A DNA stretch of 29,903 bases from Mucidula mucida (taxonomy: Eukaryota; Basidiomycota; Agaricomycetes; Agaricales; Physalacriaceae): positions 1-29,903 of the forward strand of contig JADNYV010000425.1 in assembly GCA_015501055.1 (NCBI GenBank), read 5' to 3'. A program made the position numbers and the translations under genes. Of this stretch, positions 8,359 through 18,930 are shown piece by piece. A model generated the notes under the pieces. The model had not been told where the DNA came from. It saw nothing but the letters and a program-made list of their open reading frames with translations, and did not search any database. Each line of letters starts with the position of its first letter. The first letter of the stretch is position 1.

Positions 8359-9375
8359 TGTAGACATAGACGTCAGTCTGTGCGTTAGACCTGGGCACGA
8401 GTGTGCACTCGGGTGCACTCGCACTCTTAAAGCGGGTCATTCACAGCTCCGAGCCGGACACCCGCACTCAAGTGACACCCGGGTGCAGCACTCGAGTGCG
8501 GCACCAACTCGCGAGTGTTTTGCGCACCCGAGTATCTTGCCACTTGGGTAGGGTGGCGGGTGCACCTGTGTACACCCGCCTGGCAATATCAGTCCGTCAG
8601 TCCAGAATTAACTATGTAAAATTATAGTATGAATGCTACGCTACAGCAGTTAGAAATGATTGAATATGTAGATATCTAAACTATAAGTCAGAAACAGTTA
8701 AGAACAGAAGGAAAAACTCACAGCGAGAACTACTCCTCATCCAAAGAATCAGTGTGGGTCGGCACTTGTGGCCCAAAGCCAGACACCCGCACTCGAGTGG
8801 GTACCCGTGCGAACACCCTACTCACCACTGCCAAACACTCGACACCCGGGTGTGAGTGCCGGATACACCTGGGTGTACACTTAAACACCCAACACTTGCG
8901 CCCTGGTCTACTGTGCGTTGAATATGTATGTGCGAGGTATAGTCAGTTGCGATGGGAGCTGGTCGAAGCCGTAAGTCGAGTGATCAGATGTAAAATGTAG
9001 AGTACACCTCAAATGGATATGCTCTGCTCCTTCGTGCACTCTGTGCTCTGAGCTCCAAGCAAAATTAAGGTGTAAAACAATGAGATTTAGACTGTGGTAG
9101 TTGGAAGGTAAAGTAGGTATGGGTCTAAGCCTACATTAACTAGGCCCATGGTCTAGAGGGTAAAGAGTGGTGTGATCCTAGAAATTAAATACGTGGTGTG
9201 ATATAGGTCTGGACTAAGCCAGAGGAATGGAGACTGAGGTGGGCTGATCTATGAGTAAAAACATGTAGGTAAGCATAAAGTAAAGGCAGAGAGTAAAATC
9301 CCAAGTTGAGGAACTGTCACCAATGAATGATCCCAATCCGACTCTGTGACGAGTGCACTAAGGTGCACTACTATA
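8359..9375 (-). repeat. 3' LTR of Element 2, interrupted by a MITE
   Basis: Without the 525-bp insert and one 8-bp duplication this repeat is about 484 bp, against 462 bp for the 5' copy. Substitutions run near 3% by eye, many at CpG, plus a 16-bp and a 12-bp length difference. It starts TATAGTAG rather than TGTAGTAG on the minus strand, one change from the 5' copy. Confidence 0.75.
8386..8910. mobile_element. Non-autonomous hAT-like MITE with 8-bp target duplication
   Basis: The 525-bp insert has 19-bp terminal inverted repeats: TAGACCTGGGCACGAGTGT at the left and TAGACCAGGGCGCAAGTGT as the complement of the right end. An exact 8-bp direct repeat CTGTGCGT flanks it (8378-8385 and 8911-8918). 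The paralogous LTR at 18931-19392 has a single CTGTGCGT at this point, i.e. an empty site. No ORF of transposase size is present. The ends are packed with short CACTCG/CGAGTG motifs in both orientations, several forming palindromes such as GCACTCGAGTGC; hAT transposases bind repeated subterminal motifs. The 8-bp duplication and the TAGACCTGGGC-like ends point to hAT. Confidence 0.9.
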
Positions 9376-9422
9376 GTGACGGAAACAAGATAGATGTTGC
9401 CCCCGACGTCTCAATGTCCATC

Positions 9423-10474
9423 CTAGTCATCCTGCTCACCAGCATGGCAACAGTGGCGACAACGTGCAAAACGGCCGTGGTGGTGGTTCATGACATCCAT
9501 GAGCATCCTTTCCGATTTACGCTCCCCATCGATGAAGTACATGTTTGCATCCTCAGAGACAAGGTCAGCAAAACCAACAATGCCTCTTAAGACTGGAAGA
9601 TACTGGTCCCTATATGCATCCATAAGCTTCACAGCAGCTATCTCAAAGCCATTGGAGTCACGGCAGATGAGACACCCAGTCTGCTTGTGATAGAGAGGGA
9701 AGGAGGTGTAGTCCAAGGAGTAGTGGTCTACGCCAGCAGGAAGCTGAACATAGTCGTTGTCAAAGTTGACAACATCAACGATCTCCTGACGCACATCCTC
9801 CACATAGGAAGAGTTCCAAGGGTAATGATTCCCATTGTCCAACATGAAGCGCTCTGGACACTAATGAAGGAAGCAACCAATGGCCTGCAGCTCCACCCAG
9901 GTGAGGTTAGCATCTCAAACATGCTTTACATTGTTGGTATCATGAATGTGCAGCTGCCGGGTGAACGTTCTGGGTCGCTCGCAGACATAATAATAGGGGG
10001 ACACAAGTGCAGTTTGTAGAGAGTGGTCATAGTGAGGATGTGCACGGGCACATAGTAACTGGCCTTGAAACCAGGAGTGCACACATCTGTAACCATTTGG
10101 AAGCCGTCCTCATCAAGCTTGTTGGAGTAGATGAACATGTATGCATCGCGCTCCGGCTTGGTAACACAGGCCATGGTCTCTTGGTAGTGACTGAAGATGC
10201 GAGAGGAATGGTGATGCAAGGTGTAGACACATCCTCCGACCTTGTAACCAGGCAGTGGAACACCAAAGCTGGTGGGGGTTGAAATGGGCATGGGAGGCAG
10301 GATAGTGTGATGCCGGGGATTATTGAATGGAATAGGGATTTCTATGGGGAAGTCGACGTTCATGGGTCCGAAATCAGCAAGTGCAGGTTGCAATTCGACC
10401 TTAGGAGGTCTAGGAACAGGCAGAGGAACGAGTGGATAAGGAGAAAAGTGAATTCCGGGGTAGGGATCAGCCAT
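9423..10474 (-). pseudogene. Element 2 third ORF, conserved protein of unknown function
   Basis: From ATG 10472-10474 (MADPYPGIHFSPYPLVPLP) one frame runs to about 9975. It then continues in another frame (ERPRTFTRQLHIHDTNN, DANLTWVELQAIG) with two stops, and from 9845 as MLDNGNHYPWNSSYVEDVRQE to TAG at 9423. The N-terminus is proline-rich; the rest looks like a folded domain of mixed content with a late HHHGRFARCRHCCH segment resembling a small metal-binding site. I do not recognise a named domain. Its place between integrase and 3' LTR marks it as an accessory gene of the element, not part of pol. It appears decayed here: at least one frameshift near 9975-10010 and two stops. Confidence 0.65.
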
Positions 10475-10736
10475 AATTGTAAGTAGATGAAAGTAAGGGA
10501 AAGAGAGAGATTGTGGAAGGGAAACGAGCACGAATGCGTCGTTCTGGATGCAGAAATGGTGCGATAAAAGGTGGTGAGACTGTGCAGGCCCAAGACAATG
10601 TGTAGAACTTTGTAGATTTGGGTCTAGAATGATTGGGGTGGCGGGAGGCTGGAACGGGATACCGGGACAGTTGTGGACCAATGTGGGCTGCAAAATACGC
10701 GTTCTAGACGTGTAATTAACACCTAGAGAGCCGCGC

Positions 10737-12787
10737 TTAAAGTGCATAAGCTTCCCGCAGTGTGGAGGCAGGATTGACTCGAGTCGGGTCCTCCACAGCG
10801 GGAATTTTGAGTCCGGTCTTGAGTGTCTGGTGATTGGGTTGGTAGTAAAACAGTCTGAGACGACATATATTGACGTGTCCCTTAAGAATCGCGCCTGAGA
10901 GTTCCCGTAGGACGAAGCTATTGTGGTTGCGTTTCTGGTAGATGATGTACGGGCCGGCGTATGTCCATTGTCCTTTGCCGCCTTTGATCTCGTCGAGTTT
11001 TTACGCTCTGAGCCAAACATACATCCCTTCTTTGTATCCTGAAAAGTCAAAACGAAAATGTGCACGCTTCGCGAGGTCCTCAATAGCGCGTTTGCGTGTC
11101 TGCCAGAGGGTCTCATTTGCCTCTTTCATCTTCTCGTCCCTTCTTGAGATCTGACGTGCACAAATTGCAATGAGCTCCTCTTTGGTGCGAACAGTGTGCC
11201 AATCAAGTGTCTGCCAGGTAATCTCGGCATTGTCAAATGAGAAGACTGGGTGTTGGCCGTATAGCAGGTACTGTAGCGTTTCGACCGTAACTTCACAGCC
11301 TGTAACCCATTATGGTCTGAAGTTACAGCAAACAGCTTCACAGACCCTTAAATTGCCTTTTTTGGACAGTTCCGCTTATAGCGGGACCTGAAATTTCCTT
11401 ATTTGGAGGCTCGTGCCTGACCAAAGTGGTCCGTGACCCGTTATGATGTATATATAGCTTCACTTCAAAGACCCCCGTGACCCGTTATGTGAATTTGCGG
11501 TCGAAACACTACAGTAGTACGGGGAAAATCTGGTAGCTCTGGAGACGGTGACGCGTATGCAAACAGGACAGCTTGCAATAACTTGGGCCAATTGCCCTTC
11601 GCATTGCCCATGAGCTTGAACAGTGGTCCAGTTATCATCTGGTGGTGGTGTTTGAGGGGTGCATTGCCTTCTGCATAATACAGAGTTGAGAGTATGACGG
11701 TGCATTGATACAATGTGGAAAGGAGATGTCGCACTTCTCCCATGAATTCGGGTCCTCCATCAATGATGATAACCGGTACACATGCATATCGGCACACAAT
11801 ATCCTCGTAAATGAATTTGGCCATGGTCTGCGCATTCACAGCCTTCATCGCACGCGCCTCGGGCCAGAGAATTGTTTGTTCTATCGCCTGGATAATATAC
11901 TCAAAACCTCCTGCTCCTGTAGGTACGTGGATCGTATCAAAATCCCAGTGCCTAAGGAGAGGGGCCAGCCACAATTCGTTATACGGATGAACAGGCTTAT
12001 GTTGAATGGATTTCTGACATTAGATACAAGAGCGAATGAAATACGACACGTTGTCGTACAGGTTGGGCCAGTAAAATCGATCCGCAAGTATTCAATATGT
12101 GGTGTCGCGTCCACAATGTCCGGTCTGCAGATGAGCTTCCATCATCAGATCACGACGCTTCACGATGTCTTCAATAACGAGACGCAGCATCTTCTCGTCT
12201 GAACGCTTGGCCATAAGCCATAAACAATCCTCTGCCAGTGTGTATCTCCTCAATCTCCTGAGAAAGGCAAGCTTAGTCTTGTCTGTTTTGCACTTCAACG
12301 GGTACGTTCCCTTATGGAGGAAAAGTCAGAGCTCCTGCCAGAACAGTCCGTCATCCTGGTCTCGTGTACCGTGCTTGTGTCCAGCCGCGTTTGCGAGCTC
12401 GGATTGTGCAAAAGGACGCAGGTCTGATATCTCCGTGACCGCATCTGTAAACAGTGTGGAAAATTCTTTGCCAGCCAAAGAGACAGTAGCAGCATATTCT
12501 CGTATTGTTGTGTGATTATAGAATTCTGGAAGGGGTCTTGGGGAGGAAGAGAGTATGTTGCATAAAGCAGAACAGTAAAACAGAGAATACACGTTGTTTT
12601 GGAAGAATGATTTGGCGTGGTCACCGTATCCGTCCCGCTTATTGATCTGGAGTCCCGAAGAGGTATGAAGAACTGGCATATTGTGTGCCATGGATGCACA
12701 AGTCAGAAAAGGATTAGACGCCCGGATTCGAAGCGCGCTAAGCGCGAACCAAACAATGTGCGTAATTGTGATGTCATATATTGACAC
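10737..12787 (-). pseudogene. Element 2 integrase region
   Basis: In one frame with in-frame stops the minus strand gives a linker, then AEDCLWLMAKR, HLQTGHCGRDTTY, ILADRFYWPNLYDNVSYFIRSC and CQKS, the zinc-binding region. The core follows: DFDTIHVP (first Asp) and IIDGGPEF (second Asp). The family Glu in APVER is Lys here (EGNAPLKHHH, codon 11651-11653). After the TA-flanked MITE at 11271-11514 the frame resumes as YLLYGQHPVFSFDN and continues through a C-terminal domain with GPYIIYQKRNHNSFVL and LRLFYYQP to TAA at 10737-10739. Stops include TGA near 12324, TGA after TTY near 12090, and a stop in a C-x-x-C of the zinc region. Confidence 0.8.
11271..11514. mobile_element. TA-flanked MITE (Tc1/mariner-like) inside the Element 2 integrase
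   Basis: This 244-bp insert has 26-bp inverted ends with three mismatches. The left end begins CTGTAGCGTTTCGACCG; the complement of the right end begins CTGTAGTGTTTCGACCG. A TA dinucleotide flanks each side (11269-11270 and 11515-11516). Deleting the insert and one TA rejoins the integrase exactly in frame at SPYY-LLYG, a conserved motif of this integrase family. No transposase ORF is present. Three copies of a GTGACCCGTTATG-like motif lie inside it (near 11301, 11430 and 11477). TA duplication suggests the Tc1/mariner superfamily, but the ends alone do not prove it. Confidence 0.85.
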
Positions 12788-12922
12788 CGAGGCTTTGGTT
12801 CCGGCTTCGTCTTCTTTTCCGTCTGCGTTGGCACCGCCGTCGTCTGTCCTTGAGGACGTGCACCCATCATCAACATTGGGTCTGATCAGGACGTTGTGCT
12901 GGCCGTCTTGAGGCTTTGGAAC

Positions 12923-15139
12923 TCAACTTCTGCACAGATCCTGGTCTGATGCCCTGATCTCAGTGCCAGTCTTAATCTGGATCTGCTTGCTTGTCTTCTT
13001 CTGCTGACTTGTGTTCTTGAACAACACTTCTGGCCGTTGAAGGATGATGTTGGGGTCATTTTCAAATGGTGAGTCGTATTCTCGCTGCTGCAGATTGATG
13101 CTGACATCTACTGTTATAGTTCCTTGGTTTCTGCTTGTGTTCTCGTCTTTCAACTGCGCGTTCTCCTTGGGCTCTGTGCGCGTACTTGACACATATTGTT
13201 TGTAGATGATGTCGGGAATGCATTGGTGACGGCTCCGGATCTCATTGTCCTGGCTGACGAGCATCTTCGCATTGCCGTATTTGTCTCGGTTGATGTGCGT
13301 CCCATATGCTAAGTCATACGCGTCGAGGAATGCTTCTGCGTTGTCTGCCGGGTTACTGTGGCCTGTATCAATTTCTGGTGCTCTTGATAACATGTCTTCC
13401 ATCTTGAACGCGGTTGCAGGTACATGTTTTGTTTTGAAATCGAATAACTGAATCCAATATACCCATCACAGCATTGGCGCATTGGGGACATCGTCAGGCC
13501 GTCGTAGCATTGCGGCCAACAATATAGCATTGTGTTCCAGATGGAAATGTACACCCCATACCAGGTGACGAAGGGCTTTTAAGGCAACAAACACTCCGAA
13601 TACCTCAGTCTTTGGCTGCCCGTAGTTTTGCTGTGATTTAGCAAATGTGCAGGATCCGTACAGCATTGGATGCTTCTCTTTGTCTGTAATCTGATAAATG
13701 ACCCATCCGGAGCCCATCCAGCTAGAGTCGACACCCAGCACAATGAGTCCGTCATCCAAAGTACATGGCAGTCGTGTTATCAACTTTGCGCGGTCGTAAT
13801 CCATCCGGGGTAATACAGGAGCCGTTGTAACTCGTTTCTTAAGCACTTTGACTGCCTCTTTGCCTGCATCAGTCATCTGGAACTCTTCCTCTGACTTGAT
13901 AAGCAACACGGTGAGTGGCTTCATGATCATTGTGTAGTTCTTGATCCATCGACGAGCACCTCCCGCTAGGCCAAGGAACATCCGTACTTCGCCTACAAAT
14001 ATAGGTATAGGCCATTTGAGGATTTTCTCAACAAGTTCGGGTCTGAGGATCCAGCCTTCGTAGGAGACGACAGATCCAACAATTGTGAGCTTGAATATGG
14101 CAAGTATGGTCTTGTATCCGGAGATGGTGATCCCCGCTGCCTCAAGAGCAGAGAAGAATGTGTCTAGACGAGGTAAGAATTCCCAAATGAACCGTCTGAA
14201 CTGCTGCTCCTTGTCAACAGTCTTATTGTTATAACACAATAGTGGCCCACAGATGCCACAGTCATTCATGAAGTTGTTACCCCATTCTTTGATCTTTACA
14301 GACTTCAGAGCGTGGTCCGTACATCGACAGAACTCTTGTACAGAATTAGTACACCCTTGAACGAGAGTGCACAATTGCACCGGATGATCCAAGGCATGAC
14401 ATATAGTGAGTGGTCGGGAAATTGTTGCAAGACAACAGGCATCGTAGCCTGAAAACATGTCACCAATACAGTAAACTGAATATCCCACATAGGATTCAGC
14501 AAACTCATTGATGTTTGGCAAAAGCAAGGCATCTCGAACTGTGACTGCATTCAGTTCTTCGACGTTGATAACCAGACAAACTGGTGGACTCAAGCCGGGT
14601 TTCTTCGCAACGGGAAATATTACAGATTGATAGCTGGCCACGGATGGCTCAAACTTGCCAGCCTGTTCAAGTTGGCGGATTTTATCTCTAACGTGATCGT
14701 GGAGCGCAATAGGAATGAAGATTGGTGGTCTCTGCCACGGGGTATGTTTGATAACGGGGATCTCGTAATTGGGGTAGTATTCTGGGCTAAACTCGCCTTT
14801 CTCAGAATAATCGAATGCAAAGGCATTTGGGTGCAGCATCACCACGTAAGCCATTGCGCGCATCTCTTTTGGAGTGAGGGTATCTGGAGGAATCTTGGAC
14901 AGCAACAAGTCCAGCCACTTGCGCGTGATGTGGCCAGAGAAATCAAGGGAATCAATAGGAGTTGGATCAAGTGGAATGAGATTTGGAGGATGTTCTGGTA
15001 TGTCTTTGAAGACTTGTGCAGCTGGATTGGGCATATAGGATGGCACTAGTCTATACTTCTGTGCAACGGGTTTGAAATGATGTCCTGTCTTCTTCAGTTG
15101 GGGTTGTGAAATCTGGTTTGCCGGGTTAGCGCCATACAT
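12923..15139 (-). pseudogene. Element 2 reverse transcriptase and RNase H
   Basis: A 557-codon frame (15139-13466) carries a gypsy-type RT: an IPIALHDHVRDKIRQLEQAGKFEPS lead-in, VFPVAKKPG-like fingers, GDMFSGYD with the first catalytic Asp, and a palm box reading NFMNDCG where the family has an F/Y-x-D-D motif. RNase H follows (LGVDSSWMGSGWVIYQ, KTEVFGVFVALKALRHL). A TGA at 13466-13468 breaks the frame inside RNase H, and the same frame then continues as WVYWIQLFDFKTKHVP and MEDMLSRAP to 12923. The first Asp of the D-D pair is Asn here (codon 14264-14266), so the polymerase would be dead even without the stop. The long open frame suggests fairly recent decay. Confidence 0.85.
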
Positions 15140-15359
15140 GTGTAAGGCGTGGTCTGTCCATTGTGTAGAGGAAATGTGGTTCGGGTCTATGCCAAGAAAT
15201 GAATGTAATTGTGTTTAAGCGAATCAAAATGTTTGGGTGGCTGGGTGTTCATTAAGAAATCATGATCAGAATAGGCAGGATTGCCCATTAAACATTTGAA
15301 GGATCTTCCTAAGGTGGCAGGGTTGGAGTGGAAGACCTTCTCTTTGCACTCCCTCAATA

Positions 15360-16885
15360 AAAATCCTTGTCGTCCTCGTCCGGCACTTCCTCAATGCAAG
15401 ACATATGAGTGTGCTTTGTCTTGATCTCTGTCTGATTTTGTGGATCCTCTGGTGAAGCAATTATAACCAAAAGTGTGGGTGCATAAGACTGGTCTCCGTT
15501 CTTCCAAAGCAGAAGCTGAACCTCTCCGGTTCTCGAGTAGTTGATCTGAGCCGTGTAGTAATGAAGGAATGGCTGTCCAAGGATCAGGTCATATATGTTA
15601 GCGACTGACTAAGCCACAAGACTCAACCAGGTACCACAGCAAGAACTAAGGAAGAAAGTGTTCGCGTTCGTAAGACTAGGCTAGGCCAGGTGTATAAACG
15701 AGATCGGAACTAAAGTACAATGATACTACACTACTGCTTATATACTAGTAAGTCTGTGTTTGAGACTCCTTGTCCATACGCGTTTCCACTAGGGATGCTC
15801 CACGCCCTTGACCCAGTGTGTTATGCTACTAGTCCGTGAAACCATTAAATACGAGTGGTAACTGCATGTAAGTAATAATACTGAAACGTCCATGTGTGCT
15901 ATGAGTGTCGGCGGTGTGTATACAATAGGGAGTCCATGAGGTATCAGCATGTATGATGTCATCCATGTGTTGGACGTGTGTCCGACATGAGTACGGCTTC
16001 GGTAATGAAAAGGAGTATGATCGGTGACAAAACAGATGATGAAACAGTCCGTTGGTTGATAAGACAAGCCCCCTGATAAGATATGATAAGATTGAAAATG
16101 TGAAAATATGGCGATTCATAACAATATAAAGTTCCAATATTCTCCATATTCAAAACAAACAGGTGATGTGTGAAGTTGTGTAAGCCAATAACAAGAGGTG
16201 TATCCAAGCAACATTCAAGTAATCTCTCTGCATCTCCATGAATTCCTTTGAGTGACCAATTTGCGGCTGCAAAATCCAAAGCGAGTCCACTCTTGTTTGC
16301 AATCCGTTGACCTGTGATGTTCAACTCTAATCCTGTATCAATCATAGCCCGATAGGAAACTCCGTTGATCTTAACGTTCACAATTCCAGTAACCATTGCA
16401 AAGAATGGTTTATCAATAACTGCAATAGCACTCGTGTGGTATCGGATGAATTCCTCAACCTCCTCAACATTGTCTGCACCGCACTCTAAGGTCATACCCT
16501 GGAATGGGTTATTTGCTTCTGCCTGTGTCGCATAGATGGTGTTGACTTGCTCCACAAAGTCACCGTACTCTGCTGCTTGGTTGGTGTACTCATGTCGGGA
16601 CTTGGTGGCATCGTTAACCAATTGTCGTAGTGCAGGACTCATTCCTACAAGATCCTTGACAGAAATGGTGATCTTGTTGTCCATAACCCTTTGATAAACC
16701 AATTTGACGTCGATGTTCTCTTGGATATCGGACGTGAAGCGCCAGGCGGGAGGTTTGGCAGCCTTTGAGTTTGTATCATCCTTTATTGCAATGTCTGGCT
16801 TATCTCGTAATGGCTGAGATGCTTTCCATCCTTCCTCTCTGTTGATAGGATTCGGCGAAGGCGTGATGTTCACCAACTTCGGCAC
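15360..16885 (-). pseudogene. Element 2 protease region, split by a solo LTR
   Basis: The minus strand shows a linker and then a retropepsin with AMIDTGLELNITG (catalytic DTG). The domain runs to FVLNMENIGTLY at 16124, is broken by the solo LTR 15596-16123, and resumes below it as DLILGQPFLHYYTAQINYSRTGE, the C-terminal flap-and-helix part. Removing the LTR and one ATATA duplication restores the frame exactly. Between about 15140 and 15360 the frame to RT is lost in several stops. Upstream, four more stops separate this part from gag (17165-16885), although the frame is the same. Confidence 0.8.
15596..16123 (-). mobile_element. Solo LTR of the Element 1 family in the Element 2 protease
   Basis: This is a 528-bp LTR with the same TG...CA ends and internal blocks as the Element 1 LTRs, flanked by the 5-bp duplication ATATA (15591-15595 and 16124-16128). 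No internal element sequence is attached, so it is a product of LTR-LTR recombination. It shares the CACAGCAAGAACTAAGG variant with the copy at 18360, unlike the CACAGAGAGACTCAGGG of the Element 1 pair, so there are two LTR subtypes. Confidence 0.93.
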
Positions 16886-17167
16886 AGGTGGTTTGACAAC
16901 TCGTGCAGGAGGAATAACTGGAGCAGTACCCTCTCAATGCTTCCCTTCTTCATTGGATGCCTGGGTAGGATTGTAGTGATTGTCCTTTGTTTAAAATCAA
17001 GTAGCAGGATTCGACATGTGTGGTGTCAATATGGCAACTCCAAAGATTCCTCTGCCCAACTGCAGAACCTGTCCTCCATTGTCAAAATAGGCACCAAGGT
17101 TGCTGGCGAAGGCACTCGTAGAGGGCTGAGAAGATGTTATCCTAGTTGTAGGTGGTGCAGCTGTCTG

Positions 17168-18328
17168 CTAACGCAAGTATCCTGCCAAACCTCCAACCGT
17201 GTTTCTGGGCACCATTGGAAGATCAGCACTGTTTGGGAGTGTGTATCGATTGCCGTTCATCTGCACAAGTCCTTCCTGAATTAAAGAAAGCATAGCTGGG
17301 CAACAATGCAGACTTGGAGGATGGGTATTTGTGTACTCTCCACAAATCCAGCACCAACGAGTAGCAGGAGTGAAGCGTGAGTTGCTCTGATGTCTGTTCT
17401 TGAGCTCTGCAAGACTAAGCTGCATTTTGCGCATTGCTTCTGTCAAATCCTCAATCTGTGAAGATGTGGTCTGGGGTTTTGCTGATGGGCCAGGAGTAGG
17501 AAGACAAGGAGCTGGAGTGATCTCCTCTGTAACATGATTCCCATTGTTGTCAAAGTGCAAGTCTTTGTCTTTAGCAGGCTTAGACTTCCACTCTTCATAC
17601 AGAATGCTGTCCGAATCGAAGTGTGCCTTCAACAGCTTCACAACAGCCATAACCTTGGGTGGAGAAGTCTTCTTCTGCTGAGCCTTTGGCAACAGGTTGT
17701 GCAGCCAGACCTTCAGAGAAGTGGGTACACCTTCAACAAAGAAATTGTTGTACTGGGCGTCTGTGATCAACTTGTTCTTCTTCAACGGGGCAGTGTTCTT
17801 CACAAAGTTGCGATAATAGTCTGTGACTGCCTCTTCCAATGCAAAGGGAGCTTTACCAGCGCACTGGTGAACGAAGATCTTGAACTCCTCAACAGTATAC
17901 TTCTTTGGCTAATCTTGTCCTCCGTAAAGCTCTTTGAGGACTTCAACAGCTTTGTCCCATGTATGTCCTGCCTTGTCCTTGTTGAACTCTGGGAGGAAGC
18001 AAAGTTGCTCTTTTACTTCATCTAATGAATAGCGGAGGATGTAGTTATCAAGGGCATCCTTGTTAGAGATGCCAGCATTGGCTCCGTAACTGGATACAAT
18101 GTTAAGGAGATCATTGATGAAACAACCATTGTAACGAGGAGCACCAACTGTCCCTGAAATGGGCATGGGCACAAGCAACGTTGAGAAGCTCATCTGAGGC
18201 TGTTGTTGGGTAGCTGTCTGTAACTGGAATTGTGTTTGGGATTGGGATTGGGGATTCCGTTGTACTGGGTTTGTCGAGGAACTAGCTGACATGGACTGCC
18301 TCAGAATGGGAAATGATAATAAGGACAT
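17168..18328 (-). pseudogene. Element 2 gag
   Basis: From ATG 18328 the frame encodes a glutamine- and serine-rich N-terminus and a capsid-like helical region (TWDKAVEVLKELYGG). A TAG at 17906-17908 interrupts it; the same frame then goes on through VTDYYRNFVKNTAP, a VMAVVKLLKAHF segment and a Cys/His cluster (CWICGEYTNTHPPSLHCCPA) that may be a nucleocapsid-type zinc motif. The frame ends at TAG near 17165. Gag and the downstream protease share one frame across four further stops, so the element probably had a single gag-protease ORF. Confidence 0.75.
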
Positions 18329-18359
18329 GTGTTATCGAATGAAAACACTGGACAAGGGG

Positions 18360-18889
18360 TGTTAGCGACTGACTTTAGCCACGAGACTAAACCAGGTACC
18401 ACAGCAAGAACTAAGGAAGAAAGTGTTCGTGTTTGTAAGACTAGGCTAGGCCAGGTGTATAAATGAGATCGGAACTAAAGTACAATGATACTACACTACT
18501 GCTTATATACTAGTAAGTCTGTGTTTGAGACTCCTTGTCCATACGTGTTTCCACTAGGGATGCTCCACCCCCTTGACCCAGTGTTGTATGCTACTAGTCC
18601 GTGAAACCATTAAATATGAGTGGTAACTGCATGTAAGTAATAATACTGAAACGACCATGTGTGCTACGAGTGTCGGTGGTGTGTATACAATAGGGAGTCC
18701 ATGAGGTATCGGCATGTATGATGTCATCCATGTGTTTGGCGTGCATCCAACATGAGTACGGCTTTGATAATGAAAAGGAGTATGATTGGTGACAAAACAG
18801 ATGATGAAACGGTCCGTTGGTTGATAAGACAAGGCCCCTGATAAGATATGATAAGATGTGAAAATGTGAAAATATGGCGATTCATAACA
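18360..18889 (-). mobile_element. Solo LTR of the Element 1 family in the Element 2 leader
   Basis: This 530-bp LTR carries the family ends and is flanked by the 5-bp duplication AGGGG (18355-18359 and 18890-18894). It sits between the 5' LTR and the gag ATG of Element 2. Its TATA box and start block are intact and point, on the minus strand, toward Element 2 gag. Confidence 0.93.
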
Positions 18890-18930
18890 AGGGGCTTCTG
18901 GTTCGACTATTCCCTTGTGGTGGGCTCTAC

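Noticed and set aside
8386..8910. Repeated CACTCG motifs looking like a repeat array of CRISPR type
   Set aside because: The copies are short, uneven, in both orientations and bounded by inverted ends and an 8-bp duplication. This is a eukaryotic transposon, not an array with spacers.
9926..11116. A 396-codon minus-strand frame read as one protein
   Set aside because: Its first half is an out-of-frame reading of the integrase C-terminus. Only the part from the ATG at 10474 belongs to the third ORF of Element 2.
18890..18930. A tRNA-type primer binding site for Element 2
   Set aside because: The stretch after CTACA does not begin with TGG and contains a GGTTCGA-like string in the wrong orientation and place. 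I could not match it to a tRNA end.
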